Source: Klebsiella sp. WP3-W18-ESBL-02 | GTDB lineage: Bacteria; Pseudomonadota; Gammaproteobacteria; Enterobacterales; Enterobacteriaceae | NCBI RefSeq assembly: GCF_014168815.1 | Contig: NZ_AP021972.1 | Coordinates: 3,906,001 to 3,970,000 of the forward strand | Reading direction: 5' to 3' | Length of the DNA: 64,000 bases | Shown: one piece after another, positions 1-9,509 of the stretch | How positions within the stretch are numbered: the stretch's first letter is position 1 | How the letters are laid out: each line of letters opens with the position of its first letter | Made by a program: the position numbers and the translations under genes | Notes under the pieces: generated by a model | Database searches by the model: none | What the model was told of the DNA's origin: nothing | What the model saw: the letters and a program-made list of their open reading frames with translations, nothing else

Positions 1-115
1 CCGTGGCCGGACGTTTGGGATGAACTACTCAGTACTGTTCTGATATGAGAAGCCCTGGGGAGGCGTTGGCAGGGAAGATCTGAAAATATCTTTGATGACT
101 GTACGTTTAACCCTC

Positions 116-171
116 CCCCTCTCCCCCTCGGAGAGAGGGCCAGAGTGAGGGGGGCAGACACTCGGCCCCCC
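116..171. repeat. Two adjacent GC-rich hairpins downstream of urtA
   Basis: Two inverted repeats follow each other: CCCTCTC paired with GAGAGGG (about 116-138), and GGGGGGC paired with GCCCCCC around a 9-base loop (149-171). They lie just past the stop of the urea-binding protein gene. Such intergenic hairpins often protect the 3' end of a highly expressed binding-protein message or act as weak terminators. Neither has a T-run, so a strong terminator is unlikely. No gene is visible in 1-188. Confidence 0.5.
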
Positions 172-188
172 TTATCCGCGAGCGAACC

Positions 189-1460
189 TTACTTACCGCC
201 CGTTTTCACCGGCGTATCCGGCTTCTTATCGTTACCGGCAATGTACGGGCTCCACGGCTGGGCACGCACCGGTTTATCGGTGTTCCACACCACGTTAAAC
301 TGACCGTTCTCTTCGATTTCGCCGATCATCACCGGCTTGTGCAGGTGATGGTTGGTGGCATCCATCGTCAGGGTAAAACCGCTTGGCGCATTGAAGGTTT
401 GCCCCGCCATCGCCGCGCGCACTTTATCCACATCGGTGGTGCCCGCTTTTTCAACCGCCTGTGCCCACATATGGATACCGACATAGGTCGCTTCCATCGG
501 ATCGTTAGTCACCACCGTATCCGCATTTGGCAGCTTATGTGCTTTGGCGTAGGCGCGGTAGTCGGCGACAAACTTCGTATTCACCGGATTGCTGACGGAC
601 TCGAAGTAGTTCCACGCCGCCAGATGGCCGACCAGCGGTTTGGTATCAATCCCGCGCAGCTCTTCTTCCCCGACGGAGAACGCCACCACCGGCACGTCGG
701 TCGCTTTAATACCCTGATTCGCCAGCTCTTTGTAGAACGGTACGTTGGAGTCACCGTTGATGGTGGAGATCACCGCCGTTTTCCCGCCAGCGGAGAATTT
801 TTTGATGTTGGCAACGATGGTCTGATAGTCGCTATAGCCGAACGGGGTATACACCTCTTCGATATCTTTATCCTGAACCCCTTTCGAATGCAGGAACGCG
901 CGCAGAATCTTGTTGGTGGTGCGCGGATAGACGTAATCGGTCCCCAGCAGGAAGAAGCGCTTCGCGCTGCCGCCATCCTCGCTCATCATGTACTCCACCG
1001 CCGGAATCGCCTGTTGGTTCGGCGCCGCGCCGGTGTAGAAGACGTTTGGCGACATCTCTTCCCCTTCGTACTGCACCGGGTAGAACAGCAGGCCGTTTAG
1101 CTCTTCGAATACCGGCAGCACCGATTTACGCGAAACCGATGTCCAACAGCCGAACACCACAGCGGCTTTGTCCTGAGTCAGCAGCTGGCGCGCCTTTTCA
1201 GCAAACAGCGGCCAGTTGGATGCCGGATCAACCACCACCGACTCCAGCTTCTTGCCCAACACGCCGCCCTTGGCGTTGATTTCATCAATCGTCATCAGCG
1301 CCACGTCCTTGAGCGGCGTTTCGGAAATAGCCATCGTGCCCGACAGGGAATGCATAATCCCCACTTTAATGGTGTCTGCTGCGTACGCCTGCAAAGAGAA
1401 GCCCATGCTCAAAAAGGTGGCCGACAGGGCAAATGCTTTCAGTAAAGAACGTCTTTTCAT
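189..1460 (-). CDS. urtA: Urea ABC transporter substrate-binding protein (UrtA)
   Basis: Periplasmic binding protein that would deliver urea (or a short amide) to an ABC permease whose genes should lie beyond the left edge. The 423-residue product begins MKRRSLLKAF with a hydrophobic signal peptide ending AYA before ADTIKVG. The mature part is a type I periplasmic-binding fold (KVGIMHSLSGTM, FGCWTSVSRKSVLPVFE, FYPVQYEGEE), typical of the UrtA/FmdD/AmiC group. I chose the ATG at 1460 over a TTG two codons upstream because a TAGGGG ribosome site sits correctly before it. It is the last gene of the urea operon in this window. Urea rather than amide specificity is inferred from the neighbouring urea carboxylase. 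Confidence 0.88.
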   Translation of the reverse strand: MKRRSLLKAFALSATFLSMGFSLQAYAADTIKVGIMHSLSGTMAISETPLKDVALMTIDEINAKGGVLGKKLESVVVDPASNWPLFAEKARQLLTQDKAAVVFGCWTSVSRKSVLPVFEELNGLLFYPVQYEGEEMSPNVFYTGAAPNQQAIPAVEYMMSEDGGSAKRFFLLGTDYVYPRTTNKILRAFLHSKGVQDKDIEEVYTPFGYSDYQTIVANIKKFSAGGKTAVISTINGDSNVPFYKELANQGIKATDVPVVAFSVGEEELRGIDTKPLVGHLAAWNYFESVSNPVNTKFVADYRAYAKAHKLPNADTVVTNDPMEATYVGIHMWAQAVEKAGTTDVDKVRAAMAGQTFNAPSGFTLTMDATNHHLHKPVMIGEIEENGQFNVVWNTDKPVRAQPWSPYIAGNDKKPDTPVKTGGK

Positions 1461-1524
1461 GACCAAAACCCCTAAACGATATTGAGTGATAAATGTGCCC
1501 CAGCAAAATGGGGCGGAACCACAG

Positions 1525-2232
1525 CTACGGTGAAACGGGTTGCAAACGGGCCTGCTGAAGCCGGTGTAAGGTTATTTTTCTGACCTCGGCTTTACTCTGG
1601 GAAATATGCGCAGTGAGGATCCGCTGCGCCTCTTCCATCTGCTGTTGCGAAATCGCCTGAAGAACCTGGGCATGTTCGCTGTAGGTGGCATCGACCCGGT
1701 CCTCGCGGGTAAAGTCGAGGTGGCGGATGATGCGCATTTTCTCGGTCAGTTCCACATGCACGCGGACCATTTCGCTGTTGCCCGTGGCACGCACCAGCGC
1801 GGTGTGGAACGCTTCATCCTGACGTGATAGCGCCTTGCCCGGCGCCATCTGCGGTGCGTCGCACCAGAAGGCCAGCAGCGGCGTCAGATGCTCACGCCTG
1901 GCCTCAGCCGACATCATGCACAGGCGCTTCACCGCCTCCATCTCAAGGACAATGCGCAAGTCGTACAGCGCCTCAAAATAGGTAAAATCGAACGGTTTTA
2001 CCTGCCAGCCGCTGCGCGAATACACCTGCACATAGCCTTCATGCTCGAGCCAGAACAGCGCCTGACGTACCGGCGTCCTGCTCGCCGCCATGCGCTCGGA
2101 AATTTCGTTTTCGCTGAAGTGCTCGCCCGGCATCAACCGGAAATCAAAAATGTCGTTTTTCAGCGCCAGATAGATTCGCTCAGCTAACCCGGCCTGGCGT
2201 TTCTTGCCCACGCAGTCGTTATCATTCGTCAT
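1525..2232 (-). CDS. GntR-family (FadR/FCD subfamily) transcriptional regulator
   Basis: The 235-residue product has an N-terminal winged helix (about residues 10-80, with SENEISERMAASRTPVRQAL as recognition region). A C-terminal FCD ligand-binding domain carries the usual metal-site pattern: D and H in DEAFHTALV, H in SEHAQVL, H in LTAHISQS. The ATG overlaps the last 11 bases of the urea carboxylase gene, indicating translational coupling. It is probably the local, ligand-responsive regulator of the urea operon and of itself. A GTATAC-centred palindrome in front of the operon is a candidate target. The effector is unknown; urea or allophanate would be logical but is inference. Confidence 0.85.
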   Translation of the reverse strand: MTNDNDCVGKKRQAGLAERIYLALKNDIFDFRLMPGEHFSENEISERMAASRTPVRQALFWLEHEGYVQVYSRSGWQVKPFDFTYFEALYDLRIVLEMEAVKRLCMMSAEARREHLTPLLAFWCDAPQMAPGKALSRQDEAFHTALVRATGNSEMVRVHVELTEKMRIIRHLDFTREDRVDATYSEHAQVLQAISQQQMEEAQRILTAHISQSKAEVRKITLHRLQQARLQPVSP

Positions 2233-5200
2233 AGACGGCCTCCTGCTCGAGCCACAGCAGCGCGTCGCCGGGGCTGACCGGACGCCCCGGCTGACAGCCG
2301 ATACGTTTAACGACCCCAGCCTGCGGCGCGTGGATAGCCAGCTCCATCTTCATGGCTTCGACGATGATCAGAGGCTGCCCTGCGTCTACTGCCTCACCCG
2401 GGGCCACCAGCACTTTCCAGATATTGCCGTTCATATCGGCGGTCACCGCCAGCGCGCCGTCATCCAGGGTGACGTCCTCGATCGGTAGCGGACTTTCAAT
2501 CACGGCCTGCTGCTCGTCGAGCTGCCAGCGAGCCACCTCTTCCTCAAACGCGGCGGACTGGCGCTGGCGGAACTGGGCAATATCCTCAGCATGAGCATCG
2601 AGGAAGCGCAGATGTTCCTGGAAGTCGAACGTCGTCTCTTCAATACGAACTGCCGCGCGCCCTTCACGGAAATCGTCGCGCAGCCGATCCAGCTCCGTCT
2701 CGCTGACCGGATAGAAACGGACCTGGTCAAAGAAGCGCAGTAGCCACGGTTCACCGGCGCTGAACTGCTCGTTTTTGAGGAATTTATTCCAGATAGGCAA
2801 TGTGCGCCCCACCAGCTGGTAGCCACCCGGCGAGTCCATGCCGTAAATGCACATATACATGCCGCCAATACCGACGGTACCTTCCACAGTGAAGGTGCGC
2901 GCCGGGTTATATTTAGAGCTCAGCAGGCGATGGCGCGGATCGACCGGCACGGCGCACGGCGCGCCAAGGTAAACATCGCCAAGGCCAAGAATCAGATAGC
3001 TGGCGTCAAAAATTGTCTCCTTCACCGCCTCACGGCTCGCCAGCCCGTTGATACGCTGAATAAAATCAACGTTATTCGGCAGCCACGGCGCGCTGGCGCG
3101 GACGGTATCGGCGTAGCGGCTCACGGCGTCCAGCGTCGCGCTGTCCTCAAACGCCATCGGCAGATGCACAATACGCGACGGCACCTTCATCTGGCTGACA
3201 TCACCAATACGCGCTTCCTGCTCCAGCAGCAGCGCCACCAGCGCCTGTTGGCTGATTTCGCGGCTGTCGTAACGCACCTGCAACGAGCGCACGCCGGGCG
3301 ACAGCTCTTTAATGCCCGGATGAGCCAGATCGCGCAGATGCGCCATCAGTACGTGAACCCGCAGGCGCAGCGCCAGATCCAGCACGTTTTCACCGTACTC
3401 AATCAGGATGTAGTTATCTCCGGCCTGGCGATAAACAATGGCCGGCGACGTAGCGCTGGCTGGCAGAGAAACCAGCCCGGCGGCAGAAACGCCGTCACGG
3501 TCGGCCAGCGACGGCACCGGAAACGCGGGCAGCGCGGTGGTTTGCAGCGTTTCGATGCTGCGATCCAGCGCATTTTCACGCGCCACCGCATCTTCCACGC
3601 TGATGGGGTAAAAACGGATACGATCGCCCGGCTTCACCTGCCCCACTTTCCACAGCTCGGCTTTGGCGATCGTCACCGGGCAGACAAAACCGCCAAGGCT
3701 GGGGCCATCGCGGGTGAGGATCACCGGGAAGTCACCGGTGAAGTTGATGGCCCCGATGGCGTATTCGCAGTCGTGCACGTTGGACGGGTGAAGCCCCGCC
3801 TCGCCGCCGTTGGGCCGTGTCCAGCTCGGCTTCGGGCCCACCAGGCGCACGCCGAGGCGGTTGGAGTTGTAATGAACCTGCCAATCGCTGGCAAAAAATG
3901 CGTCAATCGCTTCCTGGGTGAAAAAGTCCGGCGCGCCGTGCGGCCCGTAGAGCACGCCAATCCGCCAGATCTCCCCGTAGCGTGGGATCAGCGCCGGCGA
4001 CAGCGCCCTGGCCTCGCTGATCGGCGCAGGCGTGGTGCAGGCGGCGAGCTCAGGACGAGAAATCGGCAGCTGATCGGCCACCTTCAGCGTGCGCCCGGCG
4101 TGTCCGCCAAACTGCCCCAGCGCGAAGGTGGAGCGGCTGCCGAGATACTCCGGCACGTCGAAACCGTTGCGCACCGCCAGATAGCCTCGACAGCCGGTCT
4201 GTGCGCGCCCGAGCGTCAGCGTTTGCCCGGCCCTGACCGCTACCGGCTGCCACAGCGCAACGGCCTCGCCATCAAGCTGCGCCTGGCAGTCGGCGCCGGT
4301 CAGAGCAATCAGTGCATCGCTGTGGAAATGCAGCACGGGCCCCTGAAGCGTAAATTCCAGCCCCGCCGCCGATTCATGGTTGCCGACAATGCGGTTGGCC
4401 AGGCGGAAGGCAAAATCGTCCATCGGGCCTGACGGCGGTACGCCGATATCCCAGTAACCCTGACGGCCGGGGTAATCCTGTATGCTGCTCCAGGTCCCCG
4501 GCTGAATCACCTCAACCACCGGCGACTGCGCCACCACGCCGTCGAGCATACGCGTCCATGCCGTACCGTCGACAAAGGCATCGCTGGCGGTAATCTGCCG
4601 CAGGTAGTCAAGGTTGGTGGCAATGCCGTGCAGGCGCGTGGCGTTCAGCGCCGTGCGTAGCTTCGCCAGCGCGGCTTCGCGGGTGTCGGCGTGCACAATC
4701 AGCTTGGCGATCATCGGATCGTAAAATGCAGAGACTTCGCTGCCGGTGGTCACGCCGGTATCAATCCGCACGTCGTCCGGAAACACCACTTCGGTGAGAA
4801 TGCCGGGGGCGGGCTGGAAGTTTTTCAGCGGGTTTTCGGCGTAGATGCGCACCTCGATGGCCGCACCCTGCGGTGCCTGAGCCAGCCGCGCCCAGTCGAT
4901 GGATTCATCAGCCGCCACGCGCAGCATACACTCCACCAGGTCCAACCCGGTCACGCTCTCGGTCACCGGATGCTCAACCTGCAGGCGGGTGTTCACCTCA
5001 AGGAAATAAAAGGCATCCAGCGCGGCGTCGTAGATGAACTCAACCGTGCCGGCGCTGCGATAGTTGACCAGTTTGCCTAACTGCACGGCGGCGTTGAGCA
5101 ACGCGGTGCGGGTGGCGGCTGGCAGGTTCGGCGCGGGCGTTTCTTCCACGACTTTCTGGTTGCGGCGCTGGAGTGAACAGTCGCGCTCGCCGAGCGCCAC

Positions 5201-5860
5201 CACGTTGCCTTTGCCATCGCCAAAAATCTGCACTTCGATATGGCGCGCGCGGTCAACGCAGCGCTCGACGAATACGCCCGCATCGCTAAAGAACTGCTCG
5301 CCCAGGCGGCGCACGCTCTCCCAGGCCTGCGCCAGCGTCTCGGCGTCCGCGCAGCGCGTCAGGCCAATACCGCCGCCGCCGGCGGTACTTTTTAACATCA
5401 CCGGGTAACCAATTTGCTGCGCAGCGGCCAGCGCCTCATCAAGCGAGTTGAGCAGTCCGGTGCCCGGCGTCATCGGTACGCCCGCCTGAGCGGCCAGCTC
5501 GCGAGCGCGGTGCTTCAGACCAAACTCGCCAATCTGCTGCGCGGTCGGACCAATAAAAACAATCCCCGCACGATCGCAGGCGTCGGCAAACGCCAGGCTT
5601 TCCGAGAGAAAGCCGTAGCCAGGCCAGATGGCCTGCGCCCCGCTTTCGCGAGCGGCGGCAATAATGCGCTCTATTTTCAGGTAGCTGTCGCTCGCTTTCT
5701 CGCCGCCCAGCGCCAGGGCGATGTCGGCCTGCTTCACGTGCTCGGCGTTTTTGTCTGCATCTGAGTAAACCGCGACGCTGGTGATCCCCAGACGCTTCAG
5801 AGTACGGATGGCGCGGCAGGCAATTTCACCACGGTTAGCAATCAGGACAGTGTTAAACAT
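2222..5860 (-). CDS. uca: Urea carboxylase (biotin-dependent)
   Basis: Carboxylates urea with bicarbonate and ATP to allophanate, the first step of the nickel-free urea amidolyase route. The 1212-residue product has a biotin carboxylase module first (MFNTVLIANRGEIACRAIR; ATP-grasp loop KSTAGGGGIGL; EVNTRLQVEHPVTE). KipA/KipI-like carboxyltransferase domains follow (about 480-1060), and a biotinyl domain comes last with the lysine in VEAMKMEL. The ATG at 5860 has an AAGGAG site seven bases upstream; an upstream extension lacks this and would run far into the preceding gene. The start overlaps the end of the allophanate hydrolase gene by 8 bases. No aminomethyltransferase-type accessory genes are present on this side. 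Confidence 0.95.
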   Translation of the reverse strand: MFNTVLIANRGEIACRAIRTLKRLGITSVAVYSDADKNAEHVKQADIALALGGEKASDSYLKIERIIAAARESGAQAIWPGYGFLSESLAFADACDRAGIVFIGPTAQQIGEFGLKHRARELAAQAGVPMTPGTGLLNSLDEALAAAQQIGYPVMLKSTAGGGGIGLTRCADAETLAQAWESVRRLGEQFFSDAGVFVERCVDRARHIEVQIFGDGKGNVVALGERDCSLQRRNQKVVEETPAPNLPAATRTALLNAAVQLGKLVNYRSAGTVEFIYDAALDAFYFLEVNTRLQVEHPVTESVTGLDLVECMLRVAADESIDWARLAQAPQGAAIEVRIYAENPLKNFQPAPGILTEVVFPDDVRIDTGVTTGSEVSAFYDPMIAKLIVHADTREAALAKLRTALNATRLHGIATNLDYLRQITASDAFVDGTAWTRMLDGVVAQSPVVEVIQPGTWSSIQDYPGRQGYWDIGVPPSGPMDDFAFRLANRIVGNHESAAGLEFTLQGPVLHFHSDALIALTGADCQAQLDGEAVALWQPVAVRAGQTLTLGRAQTGCRGYLAVRNGFDVPEYLGSRSTFALGQFGGHAGRTLKVADQLPISRPELAACTTPAPISEARALSPALIPRYGEIWRIGVLYGPHGAPDFFTQEAIDAFFASDWQVHYNSNRLGVRLVGPKPSWTRPNGGEAGLHPSNVHDCEYAIGAINFTGDFPVILTRDGPSLGGFVCPVTIAKAELWKVGQVKPGDRIRFYPISVEDAVARENALDRSIETLQTTALPAFPVPSLADRDGVSAAGLVSLPASATSPAIVYRQAGDNYILIEYGENVLDLALRLRVHVLMAHLRDLAHPGIKELSPGVRSLQVRYDSREISQQALVALLLEQEARIGDVSQMKVPSRIVHLPMAFEDSATLDAVSRYADTVRASAPWLPNNVDFIQRINGLASREAVKETIFDASYLILGLGDVYLGAPCAVPVDPRHRLLSSKYNPARTFTVEGTVGIGGMYMCIYGMDSPGGYQLVGRTLPIWNKFLKNEQFSAGEPWLLRFFDQVRFYPVSETELDRLRDDFREGRAAVRIEETTFDFQEHLRFLDAHAEDIAQFRQRQSAAFEEEVARWQLDEQQAVIESPLPIEDVTLDDGALAVTADMNGNIWKVLVAPGEAVDAGQPLIIVEAMKMELAIHAPQAGVVKRIGCQPGRPVSPGDALLWLEQEAVYDE

Positions 5861-7655
5861 GGTCGTTCTCCTTGCGGGCAATCCAGTGGCGCCAGCCCTT
5901 GAATTCGGTAATGTCCACGGCGTCGTGCAGCGCTGCCGGTTCACAGATAAAGCCTTTTACCCAGCGGCCGTCGCTAAGCTCCAGCGACCCCATCCCCAGC
6001 GGGGCCGGGATTTCCGCGACAAATTCACCAAAGCGCGCCAGCGGGATATCCCACAGCTCGACCTCTATCGCCGCACCGGCGGCATCGCGCGCAATGCCCG
6101 GCTTCTGCTGCTGGGTGTTGGCCAGCGCAAACAGGCGGTAGTGCGGCGCGGTCTGGGTTGCTTCGACAAACGCCGCGCATCGGGTCGTTAGCTGGAAGTT
6201 AAGCGGCATGCCGCGCAGGTGCGCGCCAACGACCGCCACGCGGACGTGCTGTGCGGAGAGCGGCAGCGTGCCTGCGTTCTGGCTGAGCGGCTGCCCGGTG
6301 GCGCCCAGCGGCAGCGCCAACTGCTGTTGCCAGCGCAGGCCAAACGCCGCCAGCGCGCGGTCGTGCCATGCCGGGGCGATCAGCGTGATGCCGGCAGGCA
6401 GGCCATCGGCGCGCATCGGCGCGGGCAGCGCTAGGGCAGAGAGATCTGCCAGGTTGGTGAAGTTGGTGTAGGTGCCGAACTGCGAGTTAAAGCGAATCGG
6501 CTCCTGCTGCATCTCGGCAAGGGTATGGATGGTGGGTGAGGTCGGAACAACCAGCGCATCGACCTCAGCCAGCGCGCGCTGGATTTTTTGCGTCAGCTCG
6601 GCGCGCAGATATTCCGCCTTGAAGGCCTCTACGGCGCTGTAGTTCAGCCCGGCGGAGATAATGCGGTGAACGGTAGGATCCATCTGTTCAGGGTGTTGCA
6701 GCATCTCGCCGACCGCCGCGGTACGTTCGGCTACCCACGGCCCCTGGTATAGCTGTTCCGCTAGCTGAGAGAAGGCTGAGAAATCAATGGGCTTGAGCGC
6801 TACGCCGCTTTCACGCAGCACATCGAGCGCCCGTTCCCAGGCGGCCTGCGCCTGCGTATCACCGAAGAAGTTCAGTACGTCAGGCACGGCAAACACCGGC
6901 TGAGCCGGAAGGGCGGCTGGCGCGGTCGCCGGATGGACGCGGGAGTAGGCGTCTTCGGCATCGTAGCCGCCTGCAAGGGTGGCAACGGTAAAAGCATCAT
7001 CCACCGTCAGCGCAAAGACCGACAGCGTGTCGTTCAGGCGGCAGGCAGGAACCACGCCTTTTGCCGACAACCAGCCTTTCGTCGGCTTGAGGCCGACAAT
7101 ATTGTTGAACCCCGCGGGCACGCGCCCGGAGCCGGCAGTATCCGTACCCAACGCGAACGGTACCAGACCGCGCGCCACCACGGAGGCCGAGCCGGAGCTG
7201 GAGCCACCGCTGACGTAGTCGGGGTTAAAGCTATTCACCACCGCGCCGAACGGTGAGCGGGTGCCCACCAACCCGGTGGCAAACTGGTCAAGGTTGGTTT
7301 TGCCAATCACGATGGCGCCAGCGGCTTTCAGTCGGGCCACCGCCGTGGCGTCTTCCCCGGCAACGTAGGCAAAAGCCGGGCAGGCCGCGGTCGTCGTCCA
7401 GCCCGCGACGTCGACGTTATCCTTCACCGCAAAGGGCACACCAAATAAAGGCAGCGCGTCAGGATCCTCCCGGTAGAGGGGAAGCAACGCGTCCAGCTGC
7501 GCCCACAGCTGCTCGTCATTGGCGATCGCCAGCCACGCGTTGTCATCTGTCGCCAGCGCCTGAATATGCGTCTGTAAGAGAGTGAAAACCGCTTCGCTAT
7601 TTTGTCTGATATCGCGACGCCAGCCGTCCAGCGTTTTTCCAGTCATTAATGCCAT
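5853..7655 (-). CDS. atzF: Allophanate hydrolase
   Basis: Splits allophanate into ammonium and carbon dioxide, completing urea breakdown begun by the next gene. The 600-residue product has an amidase-signature domain with the catalytic lysine in FAVKDNVDVAG and the serines in the YVSGGSSSGSAS and GTDTAGSGRVPAG segments. A C-terminal domain of about 125 residues (VAVVGAHLRGMPLN) is of the kind found in AtzF-type enzymes. The ATG at 7655 has an AGGA site; a second ATG nine bases on is also possible. First gene of the operon, directly downstream of the sigma-54 promoter. Confidence 0.93.
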   Translation of the reverse strand: MALMTGKTLDGWRRDIRQNSEAVFTLLQTHIQALATDDNAWLAIANDEQLWAQLDALLPLYREDPDALPLFGVPFAVKDNVDVAGWTTTAACPAFAYVAGEDATAVARLKAAGAIVIGKTNLDQFATGLVGTRSPFGAVVNSFNPDYVSGGSSSGSASVVARGLVPFALGTDTAGSGRVPAGFNNIVGLKPTKGWLSAKGVVPACRLNDTLSVFALTVDDAFTVATLAGGYDAEDAYSRVHPATAPAALPAQPVFAVPDVLNFFGDTQAQAAWERALDVLRESGVALKPIDFSAFSQLAEQLYQGPWVAERTAAVGEMLQHPEQMDPTVHRIISAGLNYSAVEAFKAEYLRAELTQKIQRALAEVDALVVPTSPTIHTLAEMQQEPIRFNSQFGTYTNFTNLADLSALALPAPMRADGLPAGITLIAPAWHDRALAAFGLRWQQQLALPLGATGQPLSQNAGTLPLSAQHVRVAVVGAHLRGMPLNFQLTTRCAAFVEATQTAPHYRLFALANTQQQKPGIARDAAGAAIEVELWDIPLARFGEFVAEIPAPLGMGSLELSDGRWVKGFICEPAALHDAVDITEFKGWRHWIARKENDHV

Positions 7656-7668
7656 CGTTGAATTCCTG

Positions 7669-7680
7669 TTGGTATACAAG
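7669..7680. promoter_or_regulatory. Candidate GntR-type operator
   Basis: TTGGTATACAAG is a palindrome around GTATAC (8 of 12 positions symmetric), resembling operators of FCD-type GntR regulators. It lies just downstream of the predicted sigma-54 start site and about 14 bases before the allophanate hydrolase start. A regulator bound there would block initiation or early elongation. Assignment to the regulator encoded in this operon is inference. Confidence 0.45.
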
Positions 7681-7693
7681 ATGGAATTCAATT

Positions 7694-7709
7694 AGCAAGG
7701 GCTGTGCCA
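7694..7709 (-). promoter_or_regulatory. Sigma-54 (-24/-12) promoter of the urea operon
   Basis: On the minus strand the bases read TGGCACAGCCCTTGCT, an exact match to the sigma-54 consensus TGGCAC-N5-TTGCW. Transcription would start near 7683, about 28 bases before the allophanate hydrolase ATG. This places urea use under RpoN and, by context, NtrC nitrogen-limitation control. Confidence 0.88.
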
Positions 7710-7773
7710 GATGTTTAATTCACTGTAATGTAAGGAATTAAAATAAAAACGATTTTCATATTAATGTTAGCGC

Positions 7774-7824
7774 GCACCATCAAAGAACATTTACGAGCAA
7801 TGACAGTGCACTATCTATTGTAAA
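7774..7824. promoter_or_regulatory. Possible NtrC enhancer half-sites
   Basis: GCACCAT at 7774 and GCACTAT at 7808 lie roughly 90 and 125 bases upstream of the predicted start site and are about three helical turns apart. Each matches one arm of the NtrC consensus (TGCACY...GGTGCA) well; the other arms are poor. Position fits an enhancer, sequence fits only in part. Confidence 0.35.
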
Positions 7825-7846
7825 AATTAATACATTGAACTCGACA

Positions 7847-9172
7847 TCAGAATATTAAATTATGATGATAGACCGCTACCCTGTTTCTTCCCTGACGTTT
7901 CGCCGTATATAACGCACTGTCTGCCATGTGCGCCAGTTCATTGGCTAAAAGTGTATTTTCACGGGTACTGGCAATGCCAAGACTTAATGTAATCTTTTTT
8001 GGAAAATCATTTCCGGTCGATTCAGGCGTGGCTATTTCAACATGACGACGCAGGCGCTCGGCAATGATCGTGGCTTTGTGCATATCGGTATTTTGTAAAA
8101 TAATGGCAAACTCTTCACCGCCAATCCGCGCGACAATATCGTGCTGACGCACCGTGTTCATCATCATCTGCGCCAGATGAATAATGACCCGGTCGCCCTG
8201 CAAATGGCCGTAGGTATCATTAATGTTCTTAAAATGGTCGAGATCGCAAAAAATCAGGCTTACCGGCTGGCCGGGTGAAGCCCAGGCAACGATTCGGCTG
8301 AGTTGCTCATAGAAATAACCCCGGTGATATAAGCCGGTCATGGGGTCCCGAACCGAATTCTCATAAGATTGAGCATAGGCTCGGCAGGAATTCTGATAGC
8401 GGCTGAAAATATCCGACATCAGCGCAATCATAATCAGCATGATGCCGATACTTTCCGTCGCCCGGGAAACGTACCAGCCACCGGGATATACGGGCCACAG
8501 CAGATAGGTCGCGGCCAGGCTCAGTAGATTCGATACCGCGGTAATAAACATGCTGAACCAAAAGAAGGAACGGAGTTCAATACGCATCAGCAGCCCTATG
8601 GCGGCCCCTAGCCAAAGCGGTGCCAGCACATAAAAAGGTAAGGACGGGGCGCTGCGCTTCATCATGGCAAAACGCTCGCTAAACGCCTGCGGTACGATCA
8701 GGTACAGCGCCATAATGAGAATACTCAGCCCTAACCCACCGGCCATAATACCCGCCAGCAAGCGGGCGTTTGATACAGCCTCTTTTTTATAATACAGATA
8801 CAGGATGGCACCAAAAAATATGCCGATCACGATATTTCTGAGCAAATACAGATCGGAAACATTGGCAAAAAATGCCTCCGGAAGGAATTGAAAGACGAAC
8901 CACAGTTTAATTGCCAGAATAAAAAACAGTCCGGACAGACCAAACATCAGTACAAAGGGCAGCAGATAGCTTTTCTCTGCATGGCATAAATAACTCATCG
9001 TCGCTACGCTGGCAATCTGTAGCTGAATAACACAGAGAAATGCCGCAATAATCGGGTAGAGACTGAGCCCACTCACCCTATTTTGATAAATAAACGGCGA
9101 CATCAAAAAGGCAACGGCAATGAAGAAAAACAGTACGATAGCAAATATGCCTAATAACGATAATTTTTTCAT
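7847..9172 (-). CDS. Membrane-bound diguanylate cyclase (GGDEF)
   Basis: Makes the second messenger cyclic di-GMP from two GTP. The 441-residue product has eight or so hydrophobic segments in the first 270 residues, with no recognised periplasmic domain, followed by a GGDEF domain. The active-site motif is GGEEF (in VARIGGEEFAII), the metal-binding aspartate is in FCDLDHFKNIND, and an RxxD inhibitory site (RQHD) lies five residues before GGEEF. The enzyme therefore looks active and product-inhibited. I took the ATG at 9172; an upstream TTG would add five residues. It stands alone; the signal sensed by the membrane part is unknown. Confidence 0.9.
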   Translation of the reverse strand: MKKLSLLGIFAIVLFFFIAVAFLMSPFIYQNRVSGLSLYPIIAAFLCVIQLQIASVATMSYLCHAEKSYLLPFVLMFGLSGLFFILAIKLWFVFQFLPEAFFANVSDLYLLRNIVIGIFFGAILYLYYKKEAVSNARLLAGIMAGGLGLSILIMALYLIVPQAFSERFAMMKRSAPSLPFYVLAPLWLGAAIGLLMRIELRSFFWFSMFITAVSNLLSLAATYLLWPVYPGGWYVSRATESIGIMLIMIALMSDIFSRYQNSCRAYAQSYENSVRDPMTGLYHRGYFYEQLSRIVAWASPGQPVSLIFCDLDHFKNINDTYGHLQGDRVIIHLAQMMMNTVRQHDIVARIGGEEFAIILQNTDMHKATIIAERLRRHVEIATPESTGNDFPKKITLSLGIASTRENTLLANELAHMADSALYTAKRQGRNRVAVYHHNLIF

Positions 9173-9509
9173 TGATAACCACGACAATTAAGGGATAGAT
9201 ACCTCCTTGCCATGCTGACAATCGATAATAAAAGACATTTATTATCATCCTCCTATCCCAATCAAGTCGTAAAACAACGCGTTGAATTTTTTTGCCGCCA
9301 TTATGGCGAGGTCATTTTCAGAGTTCAATGACTGGAAATCATATAGTGCTATATATATTTTCACTTTATACGCATAGCCATGCACTTGCTCTCGCCACGC
9401 GCTGACACCGCCTTCGGGCCGCAGAATCACAAGAATCGTTGATGCTGGTCATAGTTGGGAGTGTGATCAAGATCTAATTTATCCGCCTTCCTGATAAGAG
9501 GTTCACTCC
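9173..9509. other. Intergenic region between diguanylate cyclase and exporter genes
   Basis: About 340 bases, AT-rich near 9190-9370. It must hold the promoters of the two divergent genes. A 61-codon minus-strand frame (9245-9430) is open but has no convincing ribosome site or recognisable sequence, and I do not call it a gene. Confidence 0.4.

Noticed and set aside
2930..4432. A 500-codon plus-strand frame
   Set aside because: Antisense to the highly conserved urea carboxylase; GC-rich shadow without any recognisable domain.
9245..9430. 61-codon minus-strand frame between diguanylate cyclase and exporter
   Set aside because: No ribosome site, no recognisable sequence, isolated in an intergenic region.
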